A DNA stretch of 64,000 nucleotides from Ruficoccus sp. ZRK36 (GCF_019603315.1 NZ_CP080649.1:2366176-2430175), one strand, 5' to 3'; counted from the first letter of the stretch, positions 18,112 to 27,724 are shown. Numbers and translations are program-made. Notes: generated by a model from the letters alone, not told the origin.

Positions 18112-21100
18112 TCAGGCCGGTGTCCGGTTTTGGGTGGTTTTTAGAAAAGTCTGAATTTCGTTCAACTTAGCTAGCGGTTTTTTCGCGGTCAAGCGGGGAA
18201 ACCGGTTACCGATCTGTAGATAAGACCCCTCACGGGCGTTGGCCAGACGGCATTTTAGGCGGTTTCCTTCTGTTTCGACGAGGCTGATGCCATTTCGTTC
18301 AGCCAGAGCGCGAATTTCCGTCATTTTTATGAGGCACTTGACGGCTTCGGGCCATGGGCCGAAGCGGTCCTTCATCTCGGCGGCGGCCTCGGTGATCTGC
18401 TCCAGGTTTGAGGCGAGGGCCAGACGGCGGTAAAAATCGATGCGCAGACGGGCTTCACCGATATAGGCGACGGGGATGAAGGCCTCGACGGTTTCGCCGC
18501 GTTTGTCGGAGAGCTCATCGGCCTTGAGGGCGTGGAAGCGGTCGGGAGTCTCCTGCAGGGGCTCCTCGCCCTCGCGGTACTCACCCACCAGCACGAAGTC
18601 CAGCCGGACGTTGGCGCGGATGAGGGCCGCGGTGCTGTCTCCCTTGAGGCGGGCCACGCTCTGGCGCAGCAGCTGGCAGTACAGGTCGAAGCCCACTCCG
18701 GCGATGTGGCCGCTCTGTTGGGCTCCGAGGATATTACCGGCGCCGCGTAGCTCCAGGTCGCGCATGGCGATGCGGAATCCGGCCCCGAGCTGGTTAAACT
18801 GCCGGATCGCTCCGAGGCGCTTGCGGGCCACGTCGAGCAGGCGGGTGTGGCGGTGCAGCAGCAGGTAGGCGAAGGCCTGGCGGTTGAAGCGTCCGACGCG
18901 CCCACGCAGCTGATAAAGCTGGGACAGCCCAAAGCGGTCCGCGCCCTCGATGATGATGGTGTTGCAGTTGGGGATATCGAGGCCGGACTCGATGATTGTC
19001 GTGCAGACCAGCACGTCGAACTCCCCGGCCACGAAGCGCGTCATGATCTCCTCCAGCTCGCCGGGCTCCATCTGCCCATGGCCGACGGCGACGCGCAGGT
19101 CGGGCACCATCTCCTGTAGGCGCAGGGAGACAGCCTCGATGGTCTGGACACGGTTGTGCAGGTAAAAGACCTGGCCACCGCGCTTGATCTCGAACTCGAC
19201 CGCTTCCTTGATCAGCTTGGGCTCGTAGGCCTTGACGATGGTCTGGATGGGCAGGCGGTCGCGCGGGGGCGTCTCGATCACGCTCATCTCGCGGGCGCCG
19301 ACCAGCGCAAAGTAAAGGGTGCGCGGGATGGGGGTGGCGCTCATGCTGAGCACGTCGATGTCGTGCCGCATGATCTTGAGCTTTTCCTTCTGGCGCACGC
19401 CGAAGCGGTGCTCCTCGTCGATGATGAGCAGCCCCAGATCGCGGAATTTAACGGCCTTGCCGATGAGGCTGTGGGTGCCGACCACGATGTCGATGTCACC
19501 CTGCTTGAGCTGGCGGCGCACCTCGGTCTGCTGCCGGGCGGTGCGGAATCCGCTGAGCATCTCCACCGTGATCGGGTAGTCGGCGAAGCGCTCCTTAAAG
19601 TTGTTAAACATCTGCTGGCACAGGACCGTGGTCGGGAGCATGACGGCGACCTGCTTGCCGTCGAGGACGGCCTTCATGGCGGCGCGCAGGGCGACCTCGG
19701 TCTTCCCGAAGCCGACGTCGCCGCAGATGAGGCGGTCCATCGGCTGAGGCTTTTCCATGTCGGCCTTGGTCTGGTCGATGGCGGTGAGCTGGTCCGGTGT
19801 CTCGCGGAAGGGGAAGGCATCCTCAAAGGAGTGCTGCCAGGGCTGGTCGGAAGAAAAGGCGTAGCCGGGGCGTGCGTTTCGCTCGGCCTGGAGGGAGAGA
19901 AGCTGGGCGGCGAGGTCGAGGGTGGCGCGCTCGGCGGCGCGGCGGGTTTTGTCCCAGGCGTTACTGCCAAGACGGCCGAGCTTGGGGGCGCGCTTGCTCA
20001 GGCCGACGTAGCGGCTGAGCAGGTGGCTCTCGTGCAGGCGTACGTGCAGGGTGATGCCCTCGTCGAACTCCAGCGAGATGACCTCCTCCTGCTTCTTGCC
20101 GGTGTCGAGACGCTGGAGGCCGCGAAAGATGCAGACGCCGTGCTGGAGGTGGACGAGGTAGTCGCCGTTGGCGAGCTCGGAAAAGTCGAGCATCTGGTCC
20201 ACCTGCTGGCGCTCGGGGAGCTTACGGCGGCGCCGGCTGACGTAGAGCCGCTGGCGGCCTGCGACCTCGGACTCGGTGGCGTAGACGACCTTTTGCGCCC
20301 CGTCGTCGAGTCGGAAGCCCTCGGGCAGGTTACCGCGCAGGAAGTCTGCCTTGAGCGTTTTGGCGCCGGGGATCTCGCCAAGAATTTCGCGCAGGCGCGT
20401 CTCCTCGCCCTCGGTGCGGCAGACGAAGTGGAGCTGGTGCCCGTCAGCCTGCCAGGTGGCGAGCTGCTTCAGGAATTTCTCGCGGGACTCGTTCCCGGCG
20501 GCGACGCGGACGATCCCGAGCTTGTCGGTGTCGGCAAAGGTGCGGTAGTTCTCCAGTGACTCCGTGACCACGGTGCGGCTCTGTGTCTGCTCCGGGAAGA
20601 GGCGCTGCGCGCTCTCGACATCGGTCAGGCCGACCCAGTGGTCGGGCTTGTCGGTGCGGCGATTGATCACCGTCTGGAAGTTCCGCGCAGGGGCGGCGAT
20701 GTTTTCCGGGATCTGGAAAAGGTCGGTAAAGGACGACTCGAGCTTGTCGGGCTGGCGAAGGACCCAGCGGACATTGTCCGGGAGATAGTCTAGGACAGTG
20801 GCCTTGCGCTTGCCCTCCAGCCCGGCTTGGGCGGAGGCGATTATGAGCTGATCGACAGTGTCCTCGGAACGCTGCGTGGTCGGATCGTAGGTGCGGATGG
20901 ACTCGATTTCGTCGCCGAAGAAGTCGATGCGCAGCGGGGCTGAGGCGTTTAGCGGGTAAACATCGATCAGGCCGCCGCGGACGGCGTACTGCCCGGGGGT
21001 TTCGCAGACCGCCTCGGCGTCGTAGCCGAGCTCGGTGGCGAGTCGCTCGGAGAGGGCGGTGAGGGAGGTACGCTGGCCGGGCTTGAGCTTAAGCTGGCCC

Positions 21101-21489
21101 CGGCTCATGGTCTTGGGGTCGGGGCAGGACTGAAGCAGGCTGGCCGGTGTCCCTGCAAGGACGACCGGTGAGAGGGCATTTGCCTCCCGCAGGGCGGTGA
21201 GGGCGGCGATGGTGTCGCAGCGCAGCTCGAAGGCGCGCGGATCGTCGTCCTCCAGGCTGCCCAGATCGGGCAGGCGCTCGATACGGGGGAGCGGGCGGCC
21301 ACTCCACCCGGCAAAGAGCTCCAGAGCGTCCGTCCAGGATTCGAGGGACTTCCAGTCGTGAGCCAGCAGAACGGTAGCCGGAGCTGGCTCCTCGCAGAGG
21401 AGCTCCTCGGTCAGGGCGGGTACGGCGGCATCGGCCGCGCCGGTAATCAGCAGGGAATGAAAAGACTCAGGCAGACATACCGGCTTCAT
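18112..21489 (-). CDS. mfd: transcription-repair coupling factor Mfd
   Basis: 1125 residues, normal length. Removes stalled RNA polymerase and recruits UvrA. The order is UvrB-like N-terminal domains, an RNA-polymerase interaction domain near LANGDYLVHLQHGVCIFRG, a RecG-like helicase with GDVGFGKTEVA near residue 588 and DEEHRFGVRQKEKLK near 690, HNRVQTIE, then TRG/TRCF C-terminal domains. Its ATG overlaps the stop of the upstream deacetylase gene by 4 bp (ATGA), so they are translationally linked. The SurA-like gene follows. Confidence 0.97.
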   Translation of the reverse strand: MKPVCLPESFHSLLITGAADAAVPALTEELLCEEPAPATVLLAHDWKSLESWTDALELFAGWSGRPLPRIERLPDLGSLEDDDPRAFELRCDTIAALTALREANALSPVVLAGTPASLLQSCPDPKTMSRGQLKLKPGQRTSLTALSERLATELGYDAEAVCETPGQYAVRGGLIDVYPLNASAPLRIDFFGDEIESIRTYDPTTQRSEDTVDQLIIASAQAGLEGKRKATVLDYLPDNVRWVLRQPDKLESSFTDLFQIPENIAAPARNFQTVINRRTDKPDHWVGLTDVESAQRLFPEQTQSRTVVTESLENYRTFADTDKLGIVRVAAGNESREKFLKQLATWQADGHQLHFVCRTEGEETRLREILGEIPGAKTLKADFLRGNLPEGFRLDDGAQKVVYATESEVAGRQRLYVSRRRRKLPERQQVDQMLDFSELANGDYLVHLQHGVCIFRGLQRLDTGKKQEEVISLEFDEGITLHVRLHESHLLSRYVGLSKRAPKLGRLGSNAWDKTRRAAERATLDLAAQLLSLQAERNARPGYAFSSDQPWQHSFEDAFPFRETPDQLTAIDQTKADMEKPQPMDRLICGDVGFGKTEVALRAAMKAVLDGKQVAVMLPTTVLCQQMFNNFKERFADYPITVEMLSGFRTARQQTEVRRQLKQGDIDIVVGTHSLIGKAVKFRDLGLLIIDEEHRFGVRQKEKLKIMRHDIDVLSMSATPIPRTLYFALVGAREMSVIETPPRDRLPIQTIVKAYEPKLIKEAVEFEIKRGGQVFYLHNRVQTIEAVSLRLQEMVPDLRVAVGHGQMEPGELEEIMTRFVAGEFDVLVCTTIIESGLDIPNCNTIIIEGADRFGLSQLYQLRGRVGRFNRQAFAYLLLHRHTRLLDVARKRLGAIRQFNQLGAGFRIAMRDLELRGAGNILGAQQSGHIAGVGFDLYCQLLRQSVARLKGDSTAALIRANVRLDFVLVGEYREGEEPLQETPDRFHALKADELSDKRGETVEAFIPVAYIGEARLRIDFYRRLALASNLEQITEAAAEMKDRFGPWPEAVKCLIKMTEIRALAERNGISLVETEGNRLKCRLANAREGSYLQIGNRFPRLTAKKPLAKLNEIQTFLKTTQNRTPA

Positions 21490-23495
21490 TCAGCGATGGG
21501 CGCGGGCAGCCAGGTCACGGGCTTGTCACCAGCGGTAAGCACGAGCAGTTGTGGTGTTTCCCGGTAGGAGGGGTTCTTACCCTCGGTATCAAAAACGAGC
21601 AGCACACGGTGGTCACCCTCGTCGAGAGAGGGGGTCTCGCCGTTCGTCAGCTCGACCGGTTTGCCGTCCACGGCGGCGTAGGCGAGCAGTCTGCTGGTTT
21701 GGACCTTAAGGGGGGCCTTGCTGTCCAGATAGATGTCGGCCACGGCGGCGATATAGGCGGGCTCGTTTTTCACGGGGTCGGCGGCCTTGCGCCAGTCTTC
21801 GCCCTTGACCAGCGTGACGAAGCGGTCGCGGATCACAATCTGGTGCTGGTCATCGCTGAGGGGGTGCCACTTACCCAGGGGGCTGTCGTTGAGGGGGGTG
21901 AGCGGGGCGTCCAGCTCGCTGAGGGGGATCAACTTCTCGAAATCAAAATCAGCCTTCACAATGGGGCCGACTGCGGCGACGCCATCGCGGGAGCCCGGGG
22001 CGCTGGTGGTGTCGGGCGCATCGAGGTAGACCGCGTAGAGGCGGCCAGCTTTATCGCCCTGGATGAAGTCGATCTGCGCGGCGGCAAAGACCGGGCCGTC
22101 GCGGTCGGCGGGCTCGCTGCTGAGCTGGAGGGCCGGGAAGTCGAACTGGGTGGATTTACCGTCGGCAAGGGCCGGGAGGCTAACCTCGCGCAGGCCGTCC
22201 TTGTAGAGGCGGGGCAGGCGCAGGGTGACGCTGATGTCGCTCAGGGGCTGGGTGCCAGCATTGTCGAGCGAGAGGGACCAGCCCTCGGTGGCCGTACGCT
22301 CCAGCGTAGCCGTGAGGCCGGGGAATTTACTCTGGGTGTGGCCTTCCTTGGCGAAGCCGGGGCCGTTGGAGGACCAGTCGATCTGGCTGGGCACGGGCTG
22401 GGAGGCCGGGAAGGGGAGATTGACGAGCCAGGTGTCGGCGTCTGAGCCGGGCTGGACATCCAGCACCTGACCGTCGAGCTGGACCTTTTCGGGCTTGGGG
22501 CCTTTCAGGCGCAGGGTCAAGGGGATGGGATCTCCGGCAAAGGCGGCAGTGGGGCGCGTGATCTCAAACTGGTCCTTGTGGCCGGGGACGGGCGTGATCT
22601 GAGTCTGCGAAGCCTGGAGCATGTAGGAGGCGAGCTGGGTCTGGTCGCAGTACCAGAAGTCATCGCGCCCGGTGTATTGGCTCAGAACTTCCTTGAACTT
22701 GACCAGCTCCTCGGCGGGCTGCCAGGCGTGGACGCCTACGTTGATCGCGTGCGACTTTTTGCGGTAGGGCTCGGGGTTGGAGAGGATTTTGTCCATCTGC
22801 TTGTGGAACTTGTCCGCCTCGATCTTGCGGTCGCCGGGTCGCACCTGATTCGCGGTGGAGGCATAGCCCTCGGGCATTTCGGCATTGTTGAGGACAAAGC
22901 CCTCGTAGACGTTTTGGTGGTAGCCGCTGCGGATCCAGGCCTCGGTGATGCGGTCGATGGCGAGCGGATCGTCGCGATCCTGATAGCGCCCGTAGGGGAA
23001 GGCGAAGGAGGTCAGCGGGCGGTCCACATCGCTCTCACGCTCAATGCGGTTGAAGAGGATTTCGTAGAAAAGGGCGTTGGCGTTGAGGGTAGGCAGGAAG
23101 TAGTGCGTGACGGTGTGCCCGGCGACGCTGCAGCCCTCGGTGTTCAGCTGCTGCGCGAACTCGGCTTGCCCCTTACGGCCCCAGGAGCCGTTGAGGTAAA
23201 AACTGCCCTGCATGCCAATCTCGGCCATGGCCTTGTGCATGTTGAGGGAGTTGGCGTTGTTGTCGTCCCAGCGAGCGGTAAAGGCCCACTCTTTGTCCTC
23301 GTAGACTGGGGCTATCTCGACCTTGACGGGGGAGCCGGTTATGACGAGCTGCTCCTCAAAGACCGGGATGCCCAGCTTGTTGACGGGTGTCGGCGCGGGC
23401 GCATCAGCAGCTCTAGCGGCGATGGGCAGCCCGAGGGCAGCGGTGGACAGACTGAGGCAAAAGAGCCGACGAACTGAGTCGCGGGAGGTAAACAT
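21486..23495 (-). CDS. secreted polysaccharide deacetylase-like protein
   Basis: 669 residues with an N-terminal signal (VRRLFCLSLSTAALGLPIAARA). Residues about 60-260 carry a NodB-like polysaccharide deacetylase fold: WAFTARWDDN (first metal Asp region), GSFYLNGSW, SVAGHTVTHYF (HxxxH metal pair) and FAFPYGRY. The remaining 400 residues are beta-rich domains of unknown role. It may de-acetylate cell-wall or environmental glycans. It is first in an operon with mfd, a functionally odd pairing. Confidence 0.82.
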   Translation of the reverse strand: MFTSRDSVRRLFCLSLSTAALGLPIAARAADAPAPTPVNKLGIPVFEEQLVITGSPVKVEIAPVYEDKEWAFTARWDDNNANSLNMHKAMAEIGMQGSFYLNGSWGRKGQAEFAQQLNTEGCSVAGHTVTHYFLPTLNANALFYEILFNRIERESDVDRPLTSFAFPYGRYQDRDDPLAIDRITEAWIRSGYHQNVYEGFVLNNAEMPEGYASTANQVRPGDRKIEADKFHKQMDKILSNPEPYRKKSHAINVGVHAWQPAEELVKFKEVLSQYTGRDDFWYCDQTQLASYMLQASQTQITPVPGHKDQFEITRPTAAFAGDPIPLTLRLKGPKPEKVQLDGQVLDVQPGSDADTWLVNLPFPASQPVPSQIDWSSNGPGFAKEGHTQSKFPGLTATLERTATEGWSLSLDNAGTQPLSDISVTLRLPRLYKDGLREVSLPALADGKSTQFDFPALQLSSEPADRDGPVFAAAQIDFIQGDKAGRLYAVYLDAPDTTSAPGSRDGVAAVGPIVKADFDFEKLIPLSELDAPLTPLNDSPLGKWHPLSDDQHQIVIRDRFVTLVKGEDWRKAADPVKNEPAYIAAVADIYLDSKAPLKVQTSRLLAYAAVDGKPVELTNGETPSLDEGDHRVLLVFDTEGKNPSYRETPQLLVLTAGDKPVTWLPAPIAE

Positions 23496-23654
23496 GGGAG
23501 TAACGGTTTAAGTATGGTTGGCGCCGTCGGAGGCAAAACCTGCATTTATATATCAAGTGCTGCCGATGGCAAGCATCCAGCCAAGCCCTTCTCAAATCCT
23601 CCGGAAAGCGGATTCAAGACATGTCTTTTATAAAATAGAGCGTCTTGGGCGCGC

Positions 23655-24344
23655 TTAGCGCTGGGCGAATGCCTCAAGGGCTTCGCGGGCGGCGTTTTCC
23701 TCGGCGTCCTTTTTCGAGCGGCCCTGGCCCATGCCGCAGACCTTACCGCCCACGCGCAGCTCCATGATAAAGGTGAGGGCATGGTCGGGCCCCTCGCTGT
23801 GGACGAGGTCGTACTCGATCGTGGTGTCGGGGCTGTTACCCTGGATAAGCTCCTGCAGGCGACCCTTGGGGTTGTCCTCGCGGAGCAGCCTCTCGGTGCG
23901 GGCGCGGATGTCGCCGTACCAGGGGAGGACCGTGCGCCGGGCGGTCTGGAAATCACTGTCGAGATAGACCGCCGCCACCACGGCCTCCAGGGCGTCCTCC
24001 AGGCTGGAGTTGCGCTCTCGGCCACCGGCCTTTTCCTCCTGCTCGCTCAGGCGGAGGACTTCGCTCAGATGCAGGTCGCGGGCGATGTCGGCCAGGTGCT
24101 GACCCTTGGCCAGGGCGGAGCGGGCCCTCGCGAGGTGCCCCTCGCGTTCACCGGGGAAAAGTTTAAACAATTGCTCGGCCAGAATGAGCGCCAGCACCGA
24201 GTCCCCGAGGAACTCCATGCGCTGGTTATGCCAGCTGGTGCCGTCGGCCAGCAGCGAGGGATGCGTCAACGCACGCTCCAGCAGCGAGGTATCCCGAAAG
24301 GCGTACCCGATGCGTTCCTGAAAGGCGTGGAGATCGTCGGACAT
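23655..24344 (-). CDS. rnc: ribonuclease III
   Basis: 229 residues. Cleaves double-stranded RNA in rRNA processing and mRNA decay. The signature QRMEFLGDSVLAL is at 41-53, the second acidic site is SSLEDALEAVVAAVYLD, and the double-stranded RNA-binding domain begins at NPKGRLQELIQ (about 155) and ends with SKKDAEENAAREAL. ATG 24344 is chosen; an in-frame extension to 24497 is unrelated to the family. It lies downstream of parA and a membrane protein gene. Confidence 0.95.
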   Translation of the reverse strand: MSDDLHAFQERIGYAFRDTSLLERALTHPSLLADGTSWHNQRMEFLGDSVLALILAEQLFKLFPGEREGHLARARSALAKGQHLADIARDLHLSEVLRLSEQEEKAGGRERNSSLEDALEAVVAAVYLDSDFQTARRTVLPWYGDIRARTERLLREDNPKGRLQELIQGNSPDTTIEYDLVHSEGPDHALTFIMELRVGGKVCGMGQGRSKKDAEENAAREALEAFAQR

Positions 24345-24367
24345 GAATAGGTGATACGGTGCAGGGA

Positions 24368-25027
24368 TTACAGAAGCAAAATCACGATAGATACGGCAAG
24401 CACAACTGACACGCCTACCCAGGCGATTTTCAGAATAAGACTTATCGAGGAATTTAGCAGATAGTATGTGAACATATAAAATCCACACAGTATCCATGTT
24501 ACTCCTAGGATGATGTCAACGGGGTGGTGTTTTTTCCAGTATTCTTCTCCTCCCATGATCCAGCTGCCGATAATTGCCGTGAGGGTGAGAAAAATAAACG
24601 TCAAGCAAGATATGGAGTTCAGCAGTGACCAGAAACCCTGAGGAGGACTGTCGGATGGGCGGGCTTCACAGAGGAGTCGATCATCATCTTCATGGTGGTA
24701 TTCGTCTGCCTCATCATACTCGTTGTTCTCTTCTATGAGTACCCTGGGGCTTCGTAAAAGCTTGTTGATCAATAGGGCAAGTATGCCAGTGCCAATTCCA
24801 ACCAATAGGAAAGGAGGTTTCCACCGCCAATCCGGTCGGATAAAATGGTACATGGATACGAGAAAAATGAAGCCGAATGCAGCCAGCCAGAGCTTTGCCA
24901 TGCCTTTAAGGCCGTATCGTTTCCCGTTACGATCCCGGGCCAAAGAAAACACAAGAAACACGAGCCCCATCGGGACGAGCGTAATCAGTGCAAAAAGCAA
25001 GTAGCTGCTATAGTTGTCTTCATCCAT
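24368..25027 (-). CDS. six-segment membrane protein, unknown, low G+C
   Basis: 219 residues, not recognised. About six hydrophobic segments (9-29, 44-62, 68-88, 134-156, 170-190, 193-215) are split by a very acidic cytoplasmic or periplasmic loop EENNEYDEADEYHHEDDD. Its base composition is visibly more AT-rich than both neighbours (parA, rnc), which suggests recent acquisition. It fits between them with gaps of 6 and 23 bp, so it is probably co-transcribed. Confidence 0.7.
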   Translation of the reverse strand: MDEDNYSSYLLFALITLVPMGLVFLVFSLARDRNGKRYGLKGMAKLWLAAFGFIFLVSMYHFIRPDWRWKPPFLLVGIGTGILALLINKLLRSPRVLIEENNEYDEADEYHHEDDDRLLCEARPSDSPPQGFWSLLNSISCLTFIFLTLTAIIGSWIMGGEEYWKKHHPVDIILGVTWILCGFYMFTYYLLNSSISLILKIAWVGVSVVLAVSIVILLL

Positions 25028-25033
25028 TCAACC

Positions 25034-25813
25034 TTACTTCAGGTCGAAGCGTTTGATGAACTCCTTGGCGAACTTCTTGTAGGCGTGGGAGCCGGCGCCG
25101 AGGCGCTCGTACTCGAAGATCGACTGGCCAAAGCTGGGGGCCTCGGAGAGGCGGACGGTGCGCGGGATGCAGGTGTCGAAGACCAGGTCGCCGAGGTGCT
25201 CCTTGACCTCCTGTACGACCTGGCGCGAGAGGTTGGTGCGCTTATCGTACATGGTCATGACGACGCCACCGACGGCGAGGCCGGGGTTGACGCCCGCGCT
25301 GGTGAGCTGCTCGACCACGTTCATGATCTGGCCGAGACCCTCCATGGCGAGGTACTCGCACTGGAGCGCGACCAGTAGGTAGTCGGCAGCGGCGAGGCCG
25401 TTCATGGAGATCATGCCCAGGGCGGGCGGGCAGTCCAGGATGATGGCCCGGTACTTGCCGGACTCACGCAGAGGCTTTAAAACATCGCGCAGGCGGATGA
25501 GGTAGTCCTCCTGCTGGCCCAGCTCGATCTCGATGGCGGCGAGGTCCACCTCGGAGCCGATGAGAAAGAGGTTCTTCTGGCGGGTCTCGATAACGCGCTC
25601 CTCGGCCGCGCCGTCTCCGTGCAGGGCACCGTAGAGGCTGGAGCCGGGGGTCTTCTCAAAGCCCAGGGCGCTGGTGGCATTGGCCTGCGGGTCGAGGTCG
25701 ATGAGGAGGGTGGGGACTTTACGCTCGGCCAGGGCCCAGCCGAGGTTGATGGCGGTGGTGGTCTTGCCGACGCCGCCTTTTTGGTTGGCGATAGAAAATA
25801 CGGTGCAGCTCAT
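25034..25813 (-). CDS. parA: ParA/Soj-family partition ATPase
   Basis: 259 residues. The deviant Walker A KGGVGKTTTAIN lies at 12-23, and Walker B ILDCPPALG and the TMYDKRTNLSRQV segment are typical of chromosomal ParA/Soj. It drives segregation of origin DNA together with ParB. No parB gene or parS-like site is visible in the window, which is unusual for a Soj-type gene, so its partner must lie elsewhere or it serves another cargo. Confidence 0.93.
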   Translation of the reverse strand: MSCTVFSIANQKGGVGKTTTAINLGWALAERKVPTLLIDLDPQANATSALGFEKTPGSSLYGALHGDGAAEERVIETRQKNLFLIGSEVDLAAIEIELGQQEDYLIRLRDVLKPLRESGKYRAIILDCPPALGMISMNGLAAADYLLVALQCEYLAMEGLGQIMNVVEQLTSAGVNPGLAVGGVVMTMYDKRTNLSRQVVQEVKEHLGDLVFDTCIPRTVRLSEAPSFGQSIFEYERLGAGSHAYKKFAKEFIKRFDLK

Positions 25814-25947
25814 AGTGAGGAGGGGCGGTTAGGATTTCGCCCAGACTCTTGCCTAAACGGCCCCCTTGGCAAACATTTTGCTGCTTTGAGTGAAAAACCG
25901 CTTGAAAGGTGCGCCGCTTTGCGCAGACTAACCGGTTTTTCGCACGG

Positions 25948-26022
25948 GGTGCGGTAGCCAAGTGGTAAGGCCGGAGTCTGCAAAACTCCTATACGGCGGT
26001 TCGATTCCGCCCCGCACCTCCA
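25948..26022 (+). tRNA. tRNA-Cys (anticodon GCA)
   Basis: A 7-bp acceptor GGTGCGG/CCGCACC, U discriminator at 26019 and encoded CCA (26020-26022). The anticodon stem GGAGT/ACTCC holds loop CTGCAAA with anticodon GCA; the T arm is GGCGG-TTCGATT-CCGCC. The U73 discriminator is the known CysRS identity element. Confidence 0.97.
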
Positions 26023-26032
26023 ATTTTTCCCC

Positions 26033-26119
26033 CCAGCCGGTTGTGAGGCTGGATGTCTGCGCGGAATCGCGCGCTACGCGGCAATATTGTACCGGAGCCG
26101 GGTACATCCGTTCGAACGG
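26033..26119. repeat. four tandem hairpins after tRNA-Cys
   Basis: CCAGCC/GGCTGG (26033-26052, 8-nt loop), GCGCG/CGCGC (26059-26072), TGTACC/GGTACA (26088-26106) and the 12-nt palindrome CCGTTCGAACGG (26108-26119). Short T-rich sequence (AATTTTTCC) precedes them directly after the tRNA. Similar tandem dyads occur in other gaps of this window. Confidence 0.6.
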
Positions 26120-26168
26120 TGGGGCAGAATCGCCTTGCCTGTAGGCGCAGGCGTGCAAGCATGGGGCT

Positions 26169-26681
26169 ATGTCTATTCGCCTAGTCCGCTTTCTTCTGTG
26201 TCGGATCTTACTGCTCACGCCCGTTTTCTTTTTGGGGGCCTGTGACGAGAACCTCACGGACCTCCCCAGCTTTTATCTGGAGATGGGCAACTCCTACAAC
26301 ACTCTCGACCATGGTCGGGAGCTTTCTCTGGACAAAAGCGGGCTGAACTACTTCGTCTTCTCCAAGCCGATCGTTCCCTCCTGGAGCGTGCTCAACGTCG
26401 AGCTGGTCCGGGTGCAAAACGGGAAGCTGGCCATGCGCTTTTACTTTGATGATGAAGGGCAGCGTGAGCTGTACCGTACCTCCGTCACGAACAAGGGACG
26501 CATGATTATCACGGTTGTGGACGGTAAGGCCATCGGTGCGCGCCAGATCGACGGCCCGATGGAGGGTGGAGTGTTCTATACCTTTACGGAATTGTCCGAC
26601 GATGAGTTGATGAAGCTCGTCGCCAGCATGCAGGAAAGCCTGCTTGAAATGAACCGCCTGAAAAAGAGCAACGGTATATGA
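26169..26681 (+). CDS. lipoprotein with SecDF-P1-like domain
   Basis: 170 residues. The signal ends in lipobox FLGAC. The mature part, MRFYFDDEGQRELYRTSVTN then GRMIITVVDGKAIGARQIDG and GGVFYTFTELSDDELMKLV, follows the strand-helix pattern of the P1 head subdomain of SecD/SecDF. This suggests a stand-alone periplasmic domain, not a translocase. Its stop overlaps the next start by 4 bp (ATGA), so it is coupled to the M23 peptidase. Confidence 0.7.
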   Translation: MSIRLVRFLLCRILLLTPVFFLGACDENLTDLPSFYLEMGNSYNTLDHGRELSLDKSGLNYFVFSKPIVPSWSVLNVELVRVQNGKLAMRFYFDDEGQRELYRTSVTNKGRMIITVVDGKAIGARQIDGPMEGGVFYTFTELSDDELMKLVASMQESLLEMNRLKKSNGI

Positions 26682-27724
26682 TCCATCCCCTGCGGCTCAT
26701 TGGCGCGCTTGTTGCCTGTGCATGCGCGCTCTCTGTCTCTTCCATCTGTGCGGCCCAGTCTCAGCCAGTCGCGCCGATCCCGGCATACTGGCCGACACCC
26801 GACGGCAGCTATTTTCAGACGGGGGATATCATGCCCCTGCTTCAGCCGACGGCCTCCGGGCGGCCTGAAAGCGGCCTCTATGGCTGCGTGCGCAACGGGG
26901 GCACCCGTTTCCACGAGGGCGTGGACCTGAAGCCCATCGGCAAGGACCGCAACGGCAATGCGACGGACCCGATCTACGCGGTGATGGCCGGACGCGTGGC
27001 GTATGTGAACCGTGTCGCGGGTAACAGCAGCTACGGGCGCTACGTGGTGATCGAGCATATGGACCTCGATGTGGCTGTCTACACCCTGTATGCCCACATG
27101 GCGGATGTAGACTCGGACATCCAGCCCGGTATCCGTGTCGAGGCTGGCCAACGGCTCGGCCGCATGGGGCACTCCGCAGGCGGTTACTCCATCCCTCGCA
27201 GCCGCTCGCACCTGCACTTCGAGATCGGGCTGCGCGACTCGAATCGCTTTCAGGACTTTTACAAGTACAAGCGCTATGGCGGTAAAAACCACCACGGCAA
27301 CTACAACGGGATGAACCTGACCGGGATGAGCCCGCTGATCTTTTTTGAGCAGGCGCGGACCGGGCAGTTGAACAGTATGCAGGGGCTGGTGCAGGCGCAG
27401 CCTGTGGCCTTCACGCTGCAGATTTCCACCCGTGATGCCCCGGACTTTATCGCGCGCTATCCGGCGCTGCTGACCCGCCCGATCCCTGCGCAGGGACTGA
27501 CGGGCTGGGAGGTGGACTTCACCGCCGAGGGCATGCCGATTCGCTGGACGCCCCTGACAGCAGAGGACATCGGGACGCGCCGCGATGGCGATATCTCGCT
27601 GGTCAACTACAACGAGGAGCTCTTAAAGGACAACTGCCGTAAGACGATCGTGATTAAAAACGGCCAGCCCACTCTCGGCTCCGGGCTCAAGGACAAGCTC
27701 CAGCTCATCTTTGGGTTCCGTTGA
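26678..27724 (+). CDS. secreted M23-family (LytM) peptidase
   Basis: 348 residues with a signal peptide (LIGALVACACALSVSSICAA). The LytM zinc site is complete: HEGVDL (first His and Asp) and HLHFEIG (HxH). It is predicted to cut peptidoglycan cross-bridges or act in envelope remodelling. An insertion of about 10 residues (KDRNGNATDP) follows the first motif, and about 120 C-terminal residues have no recognised domain. Translationally coupled to the upstream lipoprotein, which may be a partner. Confidence 0.88.
   Translation: MIHPLRLIGALVACACALSVSSICAAQSQPVAPIPAYWPTPDGSYFQTGDIMPLLQPTASGRPESGLYGCVRNGGTRFHEGVDLKPIGKDRNGNATDPIYAVMAGRVAYVNRVAGNSSYGRYVVIEHMDLDVAVYTLYAHMADVDSDIQPGIRVEAGQRLGRMGHSAGGYSIPRSRSHLHFEIGLRDSNRFQDFYKYKRYGGKNHHGNYNGMNLTGMSPLIFFEQARTGQLNSMQGLVQAQPVAFTLQISTRDAPDFIARYPALLTRPIPAQGLTGWEVDFTAEGMPIRWTPLTAEDIGTRRDGDISLVNYNEELLKDNCRKTIVIKNGQPTLGSGLKDKLQLIFGFR

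Noticed and set aside
19156-20559. 467-residue plus-strand frame inside mfd
   Set aside because: Antisense to conserved Mfd helicase domains; no independent evidence.
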